Assembly (NCBI RefSeq): GCF_001984105.1
Contig: NZ_MTQM01000009.1
Span: 930,001 to 994,000, forward strand
Source: Microbacterium sp. CSI-V
Lineage (GTDB): Bacteria; Actinomycetota; Actinomycetes; Actinomycetales; Microbacteriaceae
DNA: 64,000 bases
Direction: 5' to 3'
The notes under the pieces are model-generated. The model had not been told where the DNA came from. It was given only the letters and a program-made list of their open reading frames with translations, and did no database searches. Below, one piece after another: positions 57,129 through 64,000 of the stretch. Each line of letters begins with the position of its first letter. Within the stretch, counting starts at the first letter, position 1. The translations under genes were made by a program, and so were the position numbers.

Positions 57129-58187
57129 TCAGCTGCTGCTGTCGGCCTTCTTGCCGCCGGCTTCGAGCACGTCGCCGGCGGGAAGCTCCTGGTGCCCGCC
57201 GAACTGCAGGCGCATCGCGGAGAGCACCTGATTGGCGAAGTGGTCCTCGCCGCGAGAGGCGAAGCGCTCGAACAGCGACGAGGCGAGCACGGGCACCGGA
57301 ACACCGGTGTCGACGGCCGCCTTCACCGTCCAGCGCCCCTCGCCCGAATCGGAGACCCGCCCGGCGAGGCCGTCGAGCGTCGGGTTCTGAGCGAGAGCCG
57401 CCGCCGTGAGGTCGAGCAGCCAGGACGAGATCACCGACCCGCGCCGCCACAGCTCCGACACCTTCGCCGTGTCGATGTCGAACTGGTAGAACTCCGGCTC
57501 CTCCAGCGGGGCGACCTCGGCGGAGTGCTCGCCCTGCTTGAGCCCCGCGTCGGCGTTGTTGAGGACGTTCAGTCCCTCGGCGAGCGCCGCCATGATGCCG
57601 TACTCGATGCCGTTGTGGACCATCTTCACGAAGTGCCCGGCCCCCGACGGACCGCAGTGGAGGTAGCCGCGCTCCTCGGGGGTGTAGTCACCCGTCCGGC
57701 CGGGTGTGCGCTCGATGTCGCCAGGCCCCGGAGCGATCGTGCGCAGGACGGGCTCGAGGTGGGCGACGGCCTCGTCGTGCCCGCCCACCATGAGGCAGTA
57801 GCCGCGCTCGAGACCGAACACGCCGCCGCTGGTCCCGATGTCGACGTAGTGGATGCCGGTGTCCTGCAGCTTCGCGGCCCGACGCACGTCGTCGCGGTAG
57901 TTGGAGTTGCCGCCGTCGATGATGATGTCGCCGGCTTCGAGGACCTCCGCGACCTGGTCGACGACCGAGCCGGTGAGCCCGGCGGGGATCATCAGCCAGA
58001 CGGCGCGCGGCTTCTGGAGCTTGGACGCGAGGTCCGCGATGCTCGACGCGCCGGTGGCGCCCTCCGCGGCCAGGGCCGCCACGGCATCCTGGTTCACGTC
58101 GTAGACCACGCAGTCGTGGCCGTCCTTCATGAGTCTGCGGACGATGTTGGCGCCCATCCGTCCGAGTCCGACCATGGCGAGTTGCAT
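57129..58187 (-). CDS. gnd: 6-phosphogluconate dehydrogenase, short (NAD-type) form
   Basis: 352 residues, the short Gnd/YqeC class rather than the ~470-residue enzyme. The coenzyme fold is MQLAMVGLGRMGANIVRRLM; IIIDGGNSNYRDD and DIGTSGGVFGLERGYCLMVG are substrate motifs, and HFVKMVHNGIEYGIMAALAE contains the catalytic Lys and the HNGIEY signature. It oxidatively decarboxylates 6-phosphogluconate to ribulose 5-phosphate. The C-terminus lacks the long helical arm of the large form. Encoded alone. Confidence 0.93.
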   Translation of the reverse strand: MQLAMVGLGRMGANIVRRLMKDGHDCVVYDVNQDAVAALAAEGATGASSIADLASKLQKPRAVWLMIPAGLTGSVVDQVAEVLEAGDIIIDGGNSNYRDDVRRAAKLQDTGIHYVDIGTSGGVFGLERGYCLMVGGHDEAVAHLEPVLRTIAPGPGDIERTPGRTGDYTPEERGYLHCGPSGAGHFVKMVHNGIEYGIMAALAEGLNVLNNADAGLKQGEHSAEVAPLEEPEFYQFDIDTAKVSELWRRGSVISSWLLDLTAAALAQNPTLDGLAGRVSDSGEGRWTVKAAVDTGVPVPVLASSLFERFASRGEDHFANQVLSAMRLQFGGHQELPAGDVLEAGGKKADSSS

Positions 58188-58265
58188 CCGTACCCCATTC
58201 GTCTGAATCCGCCGCGACGGGCGGCACTGACGAGTCTAGGAGCGCGCGCGACCGACGCGGCCGGG

Positions 58266-58769
58266 TCACCCCTGGAAGTCGTCGGGGTCGACGTCGTCGA
58301 GGAACTTCCGGAACTCCTCGACGCGGTCGTCGTCGCCGCGCGCGTCGAACTCGACCGCTCCCTCGGGCACCCCCGCCTCGGCGAGGACCGCCTCGGCCAC
58401 CGCGATCGGCGCGTCCGTCCGCGCCGCCAGGGCGATGGCATCCGAGGGTCTGGCGTCGATCACGAGCGGCCCACGGGGCGTCTGCACGTGGATCTCGGCG
58501 TAGAACGTGCCCTCGAACAGCCGCGTCACCTCGACCCGATCGACGGATGCCGACAGCGCCCTCAGCATCACGACCATCAGGTCGTGCGAGAGCGGGCGCG
58601 GCGTCACCGCACCCTCGGTCGCGACGAGGATCGACATCGCTTCCTGCGGACCGATCCACACGGGGAGGACGATCCCCTCCTCTGCGGCCGCGCCGGGCAG
58701 CGGGGAGAGGAGGATGACGTGCTGCTGGGCGGAATCCAGGGCCACGCCGAGCACGCGAACCGGGACCAT
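58266..58769 (-). CDS. Bifunctional nuclease family protein (BFN/DUF151)
   Basis: 167 residues. LPVWIGPQEAMSILVATEG (about residues 35-53) and LVIDARPSDAIALAARTDAP (about 100-119) are the two conserved BFN stretches; the acidic C-terminus VEEFRKFLDDVDPDDF is also usual. In plants the family has DNase and RNase activity; in actinobacteria the role is unknown. ATG/GTG at 58769. Encoded upstream of gnd on the same strand. Confidence 0.9.
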   Translation of the reverse strand: MVPVRVLGVALDSAQQHVILLSPLPGAAAEEGIVLPVWIGPQEAMSILVATEGAVTPRPLSHDLMVVMLRALSASVDRVEVTRLFEGTFYAEIHVQTPRGPLVIDARPSDAIALAARTDAPIAVAEAVLAEAGVPEGAVEFDARGDDDRVEEFRKFLDDVDPDDFQG

Positions 58770-58806
58770 GACGCCATCGTACGGGGCGGTCGACGCGGCG
58801 GAAGGG

Positions 58807-59427
58807 TCAGCGCAGGACGCCGAGGGCCCGCGCGGCGGAGACCGCCGCGGTGCGCGAGGAGACGCCGAGCTTGGAGAACACGTGGGCGAGGTGCGACTTC
58901 ACCGTCGCGTCGGTGATGTGCAGTCGTGCCGCGACGTCGGCGTTGGACGCACCCCGCGCGACCAGCCGGAGCACCTCGATCTCGCGGGCCGAAAGGCTCA
59001 CCCGCGGTTCGCGCAATCGCGCCAGCAGGCGCCCCGCGATCGCGGGCGCCAGGGCGCTCTGCCCGGCGGCCGCGGCACGGACACCGGCGAGCAGCTCGTG
59101 CGGCGGCGCGTCCTTGAGCAGGTACCCGCTCGCCCCGGCTTCGACGGCCCCGAGGATGTCGCCGTCGGTGTCGTAGTTGGTGAGCACGAGCACGTAGGGC
59201 GGAGCCGCCAGCGCGCGGACGCGTCGGGTGGCCTCGGCCCCGGCGGCGCGGTCGCCGAACTGCAGGTCCATGAGCACCAGTTCCGGCGAGAGCTCGGCGG
59301 CCAGGGCGACGGCGGCGTCCGGGGTCGACGCCTCGCCGACGACCTCGATGTCGGCCTCGCCCTCGAGCAGCGCCCGCACTCCGGCGCGCACGACGGGGTG
59401 GTCGTCGGCGATCACGACCCGGATCAC
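58807..59427 (-). CDS. NarL/FixJ-family response regulator
   Basis: 206 residues. The receiver domain (about 1-120) has acid pocket DD (VIADDHPVVRAG), phospho-acceptor Asp in VLMDLQF (Asp54 region), T/S in VLTNYDTD and K in YLLKDAP. The LuxR-type helix-turn-helix (about 143-200) has SAREIEVLRLVARGASNADV and VKSHLAHVFSKLG. GTG start overlaps the kinase stop (GTGA). With the adjacent kinase it forms a two-component system, probably controlling the divergent ABC transporter. Confidence 0.95.
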   Translation of the reverse strand: MIRVVIADDHPVVRAGVRALLEGEADIEVVGEASTPDAAVALAAELSPELVLMDLQFGDRAAGAEATRRVRALAAPPYVLVLTNYDTDGDILGAVEAGASGYLLKDAPPHELLAGVRAAAAGQSALAPAIAGRLLARLREPRVSLSAREIEVLRLVARGASNADVAARLHITDATVKSHLAHVFSKLGVSSRTAAVSAARALGVLR

Positions 59428-60587
59428 AGCGCGACCCCCCGCAAGGTGACCGCGACGACCGTGCCGGCCCCCGCCGCGCTGACGACCGTGAGGTCGCCGT
59501 CGAGCTGCTCGACGCGCTCGCGCATCGCCCGCAGACCGAACGAATCGGTCCCGGATGCCGTCTCCTCGGCGCTCGCGGGATCGAACCCGCGGCCGTCGTC
59601 GGCGACCGTCAGCCGCACGTCGTCGCCGTCCTGCACGAGGTCTACGCGCACGACCGTGGCATCGGCGTGCTGGGCGACGTTGGCCAGGGCGCCCTGCGCG
59701 ATGCGCAGCAGCGCCGCCTGCGCATCCATCGGCAGCCCCACTTCGCCCGGGATCGCGGTCTCGACGTCGACGCCCTCGCGCTGCGCCCAGCCCTCGGCCA
59801 GTCGCTGCAACGCGGATCCCAGGCCCCGGTCCAGGGTCGGCGGCGCGAGCTCGCGGATGAACCGCCGCGTCTCGGCGAGGCCGTCGGCGGCGGTCTGCCG
59901 GGCCAGACGGATGTGCGCGATGCCGGGGCCCGTGGCATCCGCCCGTTCCGCCGCGTGGAGCAGCATCTGGATGCTCGACAGCCCCTGGGCGACGGTGTCG
60001 TGGATCTCGCGCGCCAGACGAGCGCGCTCCGCGAGGACGCCCTGTTCGCGCTCGGTCGCCGCGAGGCGATCCCGCGTGGCGAGGAGTTCGGCCACGAGCG
60101 CCTCCCGCTCGACGCTGCGGCGCTGGAGCGCGCCGTAGCCCAGGCCGATGAGCAGTGCCACGCCCGCGCCGACGACCGGACCGACCACGCCCCCGACGGT
60201 GAGGCCGCCGTGCACCGCGAACGCCGCGATCGTGAGCCCGGTGGCCGCGACGACCGCTGCCGGCCCGACCCATCCCGGCAGCACGTGCAGGTAGAGGAAG
60301 AACAGCGGGAACACGATGTACGCGGCCTCGGGCACGAGCCACATCAACGGCGCCCACACCAGCGTGAGGGCGCACACCCAGGCGATGCCGCCGGCCGTCC
60401 GCCCCCGGCGGGCGAGCCACAGCCCCGCGAGGTACACCGCCGCCAGCAGCGCGGCGAGGGCGAGCGCCCACGGCGAACCGCCGGTCCAGACGACGCGGAC
60501 GACGACGAGCGCGAGGAGCCCGGCGAAGAGTGCGTGGAGCCCCGCGCGCAGCCCGGTGAACACGGGAGCCAGGGTGCGATGCGGCAT
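59424..60587 (-). CDS. Sensor histidine kinase (HisKA_3/NarX type)
   Basis: 387 residues. Four to five N-terminal membrane helices (about residues 10-150) form an intramembrane-type sensor; a linker helix follows. The phospho-acceptor His is in ARLAREIHDTVAQGLSSIQM (about residue 205); the ATPase domain has the N box (IAQGALANVAQHADA) and G1 box (VADDGRGFDP). It signals to the response regulator in the same operon. Signal unknown; an envelope stress or antibiotic sensed with the divergent ABC transporter is a plausible guess. Confidence 0.93.
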   Translation of the reverse strand: MPHRTLAPVFTGLRAGLHALFAGLLALVVVRVVWTGGSPWALALAALLAAVYLAGLWLARRGRTAGGIAWVCALTLVWAPLMWLVPEAAYIVFPLFFLYLHVLPGWVGPAAVVAATGLTIAAFAVHGGLTVGGVVGPVVGAGVALLIGLGYGALQRRSVEREALVAELLATRDRLAATEREQGVLAERARLAREIHDTVAQGLSSIQMLLHAAERADATGPGIAHIRLARQTAADGLAETRRFIRELAPPTLDRGLGSALQRLAEGWAQREGVDVETAIPGEVGLPMDAQAALLRIAQGALANVAQHADATVVRVDLVQDGDDVRLTVADDGRGFDPASAEETASGTDSFGLRAMRERVEQLDGDLTVVSAAGAGTVVAVTLRGVAL

Positions 60588-60731
60588 ATCGGTTCCAGCG
60601 TACGGACGCCGCCCCCGTCGCGGATCATCCGAAAGGTGGAGAGGGAGTTCGCCCGCCCCGCCGATGACCCGCCGGAGCATCCCGGGGAGGGTGGAATCAC
60701 CGGCGAGATCCGCCGGAGAAAAGGAGGCGAC

Positions 60732-61808
60732 GTGTACGTCGCATGGCGGGATCTGCGGTTCGCCCGCGGGCGATTCGCCCTCATCGGGGCGGTCGTTGCG
60801 CTCATCACCCTGCTCGTCGGATTCCTCTCGGGACTCACCGGGGGCCTGGCCGCACAGAACGTGTCCGCGGTCCTGCAACTCCCCGGCGACCGGCTCGTGC
60901 TGCATGCCGAGGGGTCGGCGGCCGCGACCTTCGCCGACTCCACGCTCGACGCCGACACCGTCGCGACGTGGCGGGACGCCGCGGGGGTGGAGGGCGTGAG
61001 CCCGGTCGGCATCGTCCAGGGCCGCGCCGAAGGCCCGGGCGGAAGCGGGGGCGTCGCCCTGTTCGGCCTCGATTCGGGCGCCGGAAGCACCGACCTCACC
61101 GCCCTCGCACCCTCGGCGGACGGGGAGGCCGGACTCTCCGCCGGCGCGGCGAGCGCGCTCGGAGCGGCTGTCGGCGACGACATCACCGTGGCCGGGACCA
61201 CCTTCCGGGTGGCCTCCATCGGGGGCGACTCCTGGTACAGCCACACGCCCGTCGTCGCACTCACTCCCCCCGCGTGGGCGGCCCTCGACACCCGTCTCGG
61301 CGGCTCGGGAGAGGCGACCGTGCTCGCCGTGAGCGGGGCGCCCGACTGGGACTCTCTCGCCGCCGCGACAGCGACGACGGCGACGAGTCCGCTCGCGAGC
61401 CTGACGGCCCTGCCGACGTTCCGCTCCGAGATCGGGTCCCTGGCCCTGATGATCGCGATGCTCTTCGGGGTCTCCGCTCTCGTCGTCGGTGCCTTCTTCA
61501 CCGTCTGGACCATGCAGCGCTCCGGCGACATCGCCGTGCTGAAAGCCCTCGGGGCCGGAACGGGCGCCCTCGTGCGCGATGCGCTGGGTCAGGCCGTGGT
61601 CGTCCTCGTCGTCGGCGTCGGCGTCGGGATCGGTCTCACGGCGGCTCTCGGCGCGCTCGCCGGCGGCACCCTCCCGTTCATCCTGAACCCCCTCACGACC
61701 CTCGCGCCCGCGCTGGTGATGATCGCCCTGGGCCTCCTCGGCGCCGCCGTGTCGCTGCGCACCGTCACGAAATCCGACCCCCTCACAGCCCTCGGGAGCA
61801 CGCGATGA
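60732..61808 (+). CDS. FtsX-family ABC transporter permease
   Basis: 358 residues. The N-terminal helix (FALIGAVVALITLLVGFLSG), a large external MacB-like domain (about residues 45-225), then three C-terminal helices (about 235-262, 283-310, 318-340) in the FtsX arrangement, with RSGDIAVLKALGAGTGALVR between the first two as in DevC/LolE-like permeases. GTG at 60732 follows AAAAGGAGGCGAC. It overlaps the ATPase gene (ATGA) and is divergent from the two-component genes. Confidence 0.9.
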   Translation: MYVAWRDLRFARGRFALIGAVVALITLLVGFLSGLTGGLAAQNVSAVLQLPGDRLVLHAEGSAAATFADSTLDADTVATWRDAAGVEGVSPVGIVQGRAEGPGGSGGVALFGLDSGAGSTDLTALAPSADGEAGLSAGAASALGAAVGDDITVAGTTFRVASIGGDSWYSHTPVVALTPPAWAALDTRLGGSGEATVLAVSGAPDWDSLAAATATTATSPLASLTALPTFRSEIGSLALMIAMLFGVSALVVGAFFTVWTMQRSGDIAVLKALGAGTGALVRDALGQAVVVLVVGVGVGIGLTAALGALAGGTLPFILNPLTTLAPALVMIALGLLGAAVSLRTVTKSDPLTALGSTR

Positions 61809-62506
61809 TCCTTCTCGACGACGTCACCCTGACCTATCCCGACGGCGATGCCCGCGTCACCGCGGTCGATCACGTCACCCTCGAGGGCCGCCCCGGCCTC
61901 GTGACCGGGATCACGGGCCCCTCCGGCTCGGGAAAGTCGAGCCTGCTCGCCCTCGCCGCGACGCTGATCCGACCCGACTCGGGCCGCGTGATGATCGACG
62001 GGACGGATGCCACCGCGCTCACGCGCGCCGAAGCGACCGCGCTCCGGCGCGAGCGGATCGGTATCGTCTTCCAGCAGCCGCAGCTCCTCCCCGCGCTCAC
62101 CGCCCGCGAACAGCTGCGCGTGATGGGGGAACTCGGCGGCCGCGGGTCGCGGGCACGGCGCGCGGCCGTACGTTCGCGCGTGGACGAGCTGCTGGATGCC
62201 GTCGGCCTCGGCGACCAGGCCGACCGTCGCCCGGCGCAGCTCTCGGGTGGTCAGCGCCAACGCGTGGCGATCGCGCGGGCGCTCGTGCACGAGCCTCGCG
62301 TGCTGCTGGTCGACGAGCCCACGAGCGCCCTGGACCGGGAGCGCGGCGCGGCGATCATGGAGCTCCTGTCGCGGCTGACCCGCGAGCGGGACACCGCGAC
62401 GCTGCTCGTCACCCATGACCTCGTCCACAGCGACACGCTCGACGAGACCGTCGAGGTGATCGACGGCCGGGCGCGGGTGCGGGAGATCACCACCCGAACG
62501 CGTTGA
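61805..62506 (+). CDS. MacB/LolD-type ABC transporter ATP-binding protein
   Basis: 233 residues. Walker A is GITGPSGSGKSSLLALAATL, Q-loop GIVFQQPQLLPALTA, signature QLSGGQRQRVAIARALVHEP, Walker B VLLVDEPTSALDRE and H-loop LVTHDL. This is the LolD/MacB/DevA class that works with FtsX-type permeases, moving lipids, peptides or drugs out of the membrane. Its 3' end overlaps the convergent downstream gene by 20 bases. Confidence 0.95.
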   Translation: MILLDDVTLTYPDGDARVTAVDHVTLEGRPGLVTGITGPSGSGKSSLLALAATLIRPDSGRVMIDGTDATALTRAEATALRRERIGIVFQQPQLLPALTAREQLRVMGELGGRGSRARRAAVRSRVDELLDAVGLGDQADRRPAQLSGGQRQRVAIARALVHEPRVLLVDEPTSALDRERGAAIMELLSRLTRERDTATLLVTHDLVHSDTLDETVEVIDGRARVREITTRTR

Positions 62507-62849
62507 ACCACTCCCGGCGCTGGTCGGCTTCGGCCCGCGTCGGGTCACCGCGCCACGTGTCGTGCGGGCTCAGTGTCCCGTCGACCCGCAGGGGGACGAA
62601 CGCCCAGCAGACGGGGCAGACGGCCCTCCCGCCCGGGAAGCCGTCCGGGAGGGTCGGGGCGGGTTCGGCGAACGCTCCCGCTCCCGCGCACTCGGGCGGG
62701 TCCGCTTGCAGGTCGTTCCATAGCAGCGCACCGCCGCGTCGGTGATGGAGGCCGCGGTGGCCCTTCTCACGCGTGCAGATCTCGCCCTTCCGGCGGCTCA
62801 GGCACAGTCGGCGCGCCGCGCCGGGCAGAGCGGCCAGCGTTCGTGTCAT
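62487..62849 (-). CDS. Hypothetical Cys/His-containing protein, 120 aa
   Basis: Contains two pairs that could bind zinc: C-x5-GH-x3-HH (ICTREKGHRGLHH) and CPVCWAF. The rest is Pro/Ala-rich with no membrane helix. No family recognised. ATG at 62849. It is convergent with, and overlaps, the ABC ATPase gene (20 bases). Confidence 0.65.
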   Translation of the reverse strand: MTRTLAALPGAARRLCLSRRKGEICTREKGHRGLHHRRGGALLWNDLQADPPECAGAGAFAEPAPTLPDGFPGGRAVCPVCWAFVPLRVDGTLSPHDTWRGDPTRAEADQRREWFNAFGW

Positions 62850-63061
62850 CCTTCGATTCTCGCGCGTGCTTACGCAGCGGGGGCAGGTGCGCGATGCGCA
62901 CGGGGCGGTGGGGTCCGGTGGGGAAAGGGTCGGCGGTCATCGTCGACCACCACCGGCGAGTCGCGGAAACATGTCGACCTCCTGGTCCTTCGACACTGCG
63001 TCAGCGCGAGTCCATGGCCGAGGGGGTTGACTCTCCCGGAGACGGTGCTACCCGCGGGACG

Positions 63062-63307
63062 TCAGCGACCGGCGCGTCGGAGAACGGTGTCGACGGCCGC
63101 GTGGAACGTCAGGTGCTGCGCGACCTCCACCGCGCGGTCGTACCGCGTGCCGCCGAGAGCGACGAACACGGCGCCGACGACCTCCACGTAACCGGCGATC
63201 CGACCCTCGCGGGCGACCTCGTAGAGGTCGAGGTCGATGCGCGTCCAGGGGATCTCGGTGACGATGTTCGGCTGCCCCGGGCGATCGAGCGGAATGTCCA
63301 TGACCAT
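63062..63307 (-). CDS. Hypothetical protein, 81 aa
   Basis: Starts MVMDIPLDRPGQPNIVTEIP at 63307 after AAGGAGCTCAC, a strong ribosome-binding site. Compact alpha/beta composition (RIDLDLYEVAREGRIAGYVE, VFVALGGTRYDRAVEVAQHL) without signal peptide. No family recognised. It lies downstream of the PadR gene on the same strand (about 90 bases) and may be co-transcribed with it. Confidence 0.7.
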   Translation of the reverse strand: MVMDIPLDRPGQPNIVTEIPWTRIDLDLYEVAREGRIAGYVEVVGAVFVALGGTRYDRAVEVAQHLTFHAAVDTVLRRAGR

Positions 63308-63400
63308 GTGAGCTCCTTGCGTACCGGGGTGCTCCCAGGGTGCGTCGAGGGGCGGGATGCCGTGCCGGGGTTGACGGATCCGCGAAGGGGCGTTACGCGC

Positions 63401-63952
63401 TCAGAGCGCGCTGCGGACGGGCCGACCGCGGCGGGGGCGCTCGTCCGACAGGTCGAACGGCGCGGCCTCGGCTGCGAGGCGTTCGGCCTCGTCGAGGAAA
63501 CGCGATTCGGCTTCGAGCCGCGTGCGACGCGCAGCGGACACGATGGCGCGGGTCACGGCATCCGAGTTCTCGTCGTCCGGTTCGGCGGTGGCCAGTGCGT
63601 CCTGTACGGCGGCACGCTGGGCGGCGATGACGTCGGCCACGTCGACGCCGGGGAGGGTGAGCGCGAGCGCGATGCGCAGGGCGAGATCGTCGCGGCGGTC
63701 GACGATCGAGGCCGCCCGCAGCCATGCCCGCGCCTCGGCGCGACCGGCGGTGGTCGCCCCCCACAGCACGCGACCCTCGTCGTCGACGCCGCGGTGCTCG
63801 ACGAGGCCGTCGCGTTCGAGTCGTTCGAGGGTCGTGTAGACCTGACCGACGTTCACCGCGACCCCCGTGCGACGCAGGTACTCGGCGCGCAGCTGGGAAC
63901 CGTAGCAATCGCCCTGATCGAGGATCGCTAGCAGGCCCTGGCGCACCGACAT
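63401..63952 (-). CDS. PadR-family transcriptional regulator
   Basis: 183 residues. The winged helix domain (about 1-85) has the PadR pattern LLAILDQGDCYGSQLRAEYL and VYTTLERLERDGLVEHRGVD. The C-terminal part (about 90-165) is the helical dimerisation domain. ATG at 63952 follows CGGAGGTCCCT. The promoter lies at the window edge: -10 TATACT (63992-63987) and a perfect palindrome over the start. Target genes lie outside the window or downstream. Confidence 0.9.
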   Translation of the reverse strand: MSVRQGLLAILDQGDCYGSQLRAEYLRRTGVAVNVGQVYTTLERLERDGLVEHRGVDDEGRVLWGATTAGRAEARAWLRAASIVDRRDDLALRIALALTLPGVDVADVIAAQRAAVQDALATAEPDDENSDAVTRAIVSAARRTRLEAESRFLDEAERLAAEAAPFDLSDERPRRGRPVRSAL

Positions 63953-63972
63953 AGGGACCTCCGACCCACCGC

Positions 63973-63992
63973 GAAAAGCTTTTCCAAGTATA
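63973..63992 (-). promoter_or_regulatory. -10 box and palindromic operator of the PadR gene
   Basis: TATACT (63992-63987, minus strand) is a good -10. Three bases later a perfect 12-bp palindrome GAAAAGCTTTTC (63973-63984) covers the likely start of transcription, a position suited to autorepression. The -35 would fall at or beyond the window edge. Confidence 0.5.
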
Positions 63993-64000
63993 TCGTTCGA

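Noticed and set aside
56622..58916. 764-codon plus-strand open frame
   Set aside because: Antisense to RNase HI, Gnd and the BFN gene, all with clear catalytic motifs on the other strand.
59667..60731. N-terminal extension of the FtsX-type permease
   Set aside because: Antisense to the histidine kinase; the GTG at 60732 has a strong ribosome-binding site.

Overview
The window is very GC-rich (roughly 70 percent or more in the backbone by eye), has many GTG starts, many 1-4 base ATGA/GTGA gene overlaps and typical actinobacterial families (DUF222/HNH, DUF3516 helicase, CopC-PCuAC-DyP operon, acidic low-complexity small proteins). It looks like chromosome of a Microbacteriaceae member, most probably Microbacterium. 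No rRNA, tRNA, CRISPR array or replication origin was recognised.

Layout. 1-8.4 kb: an amide/peptide catabolic operon (proline-iminopeptidase-like hydrolase, APC permease, formamidase-like protein) facing a GntR regulator across a clear operator; then a GNAT/MerR pair, a SulP transporter, an AraC regulator and a MarR regulator. 8.7-14 kb: a glycosyltransferase and a type III polyketide synthase - methyltransferase - FAD hydroxylase operon, converging on a UbiA prenyltransferase whose upstream region holds a 16-bp tandem repeat array. 14.2-24.7 kb: DUF222/HNH protein, Hsp20 with CIRCE and HAIR-like operators, a diiron-oxidase-like/CDGSH pair, TetR/hydrolase operon, AraC regulator, SQR-like flavoprotein, SRPBCC protein, aldo/keto reductase. 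24.7-29.3 kb: CopC, PCu(A)C, Tat-exported DyP peroxidase and PepSY membrane protein in one operon (extracytoplasmic copper/haem redox handling). 29.4-39.8 kb: housekeeping and stress genes (TIGR01777 epimerase, AraC, GNAT, SDR, GH15, Dps, DUF3516 helicase).

40.77-49.33 kb is the striking part: a lower-GC island lies in the 3' end of an LLM-class flavin oxidoreductase gene. The left copy has been given a foreign but homologous C-terminus, while the native last 36 codons and the native terminator sit 8.5 kb away at the right end. The island carries a truncated CPBP protease gene, two different OLD-type ATPase/TOPRIM nucleases, an ApeA-like HEPN gene split by one in-frame amber codon, and an HExxH gene broken by an IS3-family element. 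It reads as an anti-phage defence island; no integrase was found.

49.4-64 kb returns to backbone: YiaA/B and GlsB-like membrane proteins, lipoprotein, P-loop kinase, a self-regulated YtrA-type GntR/ABC operon, a GNAT-NTF2-like fusion, an internally deleted DUF222 pseudogene, RNase HI, short 6-phosphogluconate dehydrogenase, bifunctional-nuclease protein, a NarL-type two-component system divergent from a FtsX-type ABC transporter, and a PadR regulator at the right edge.
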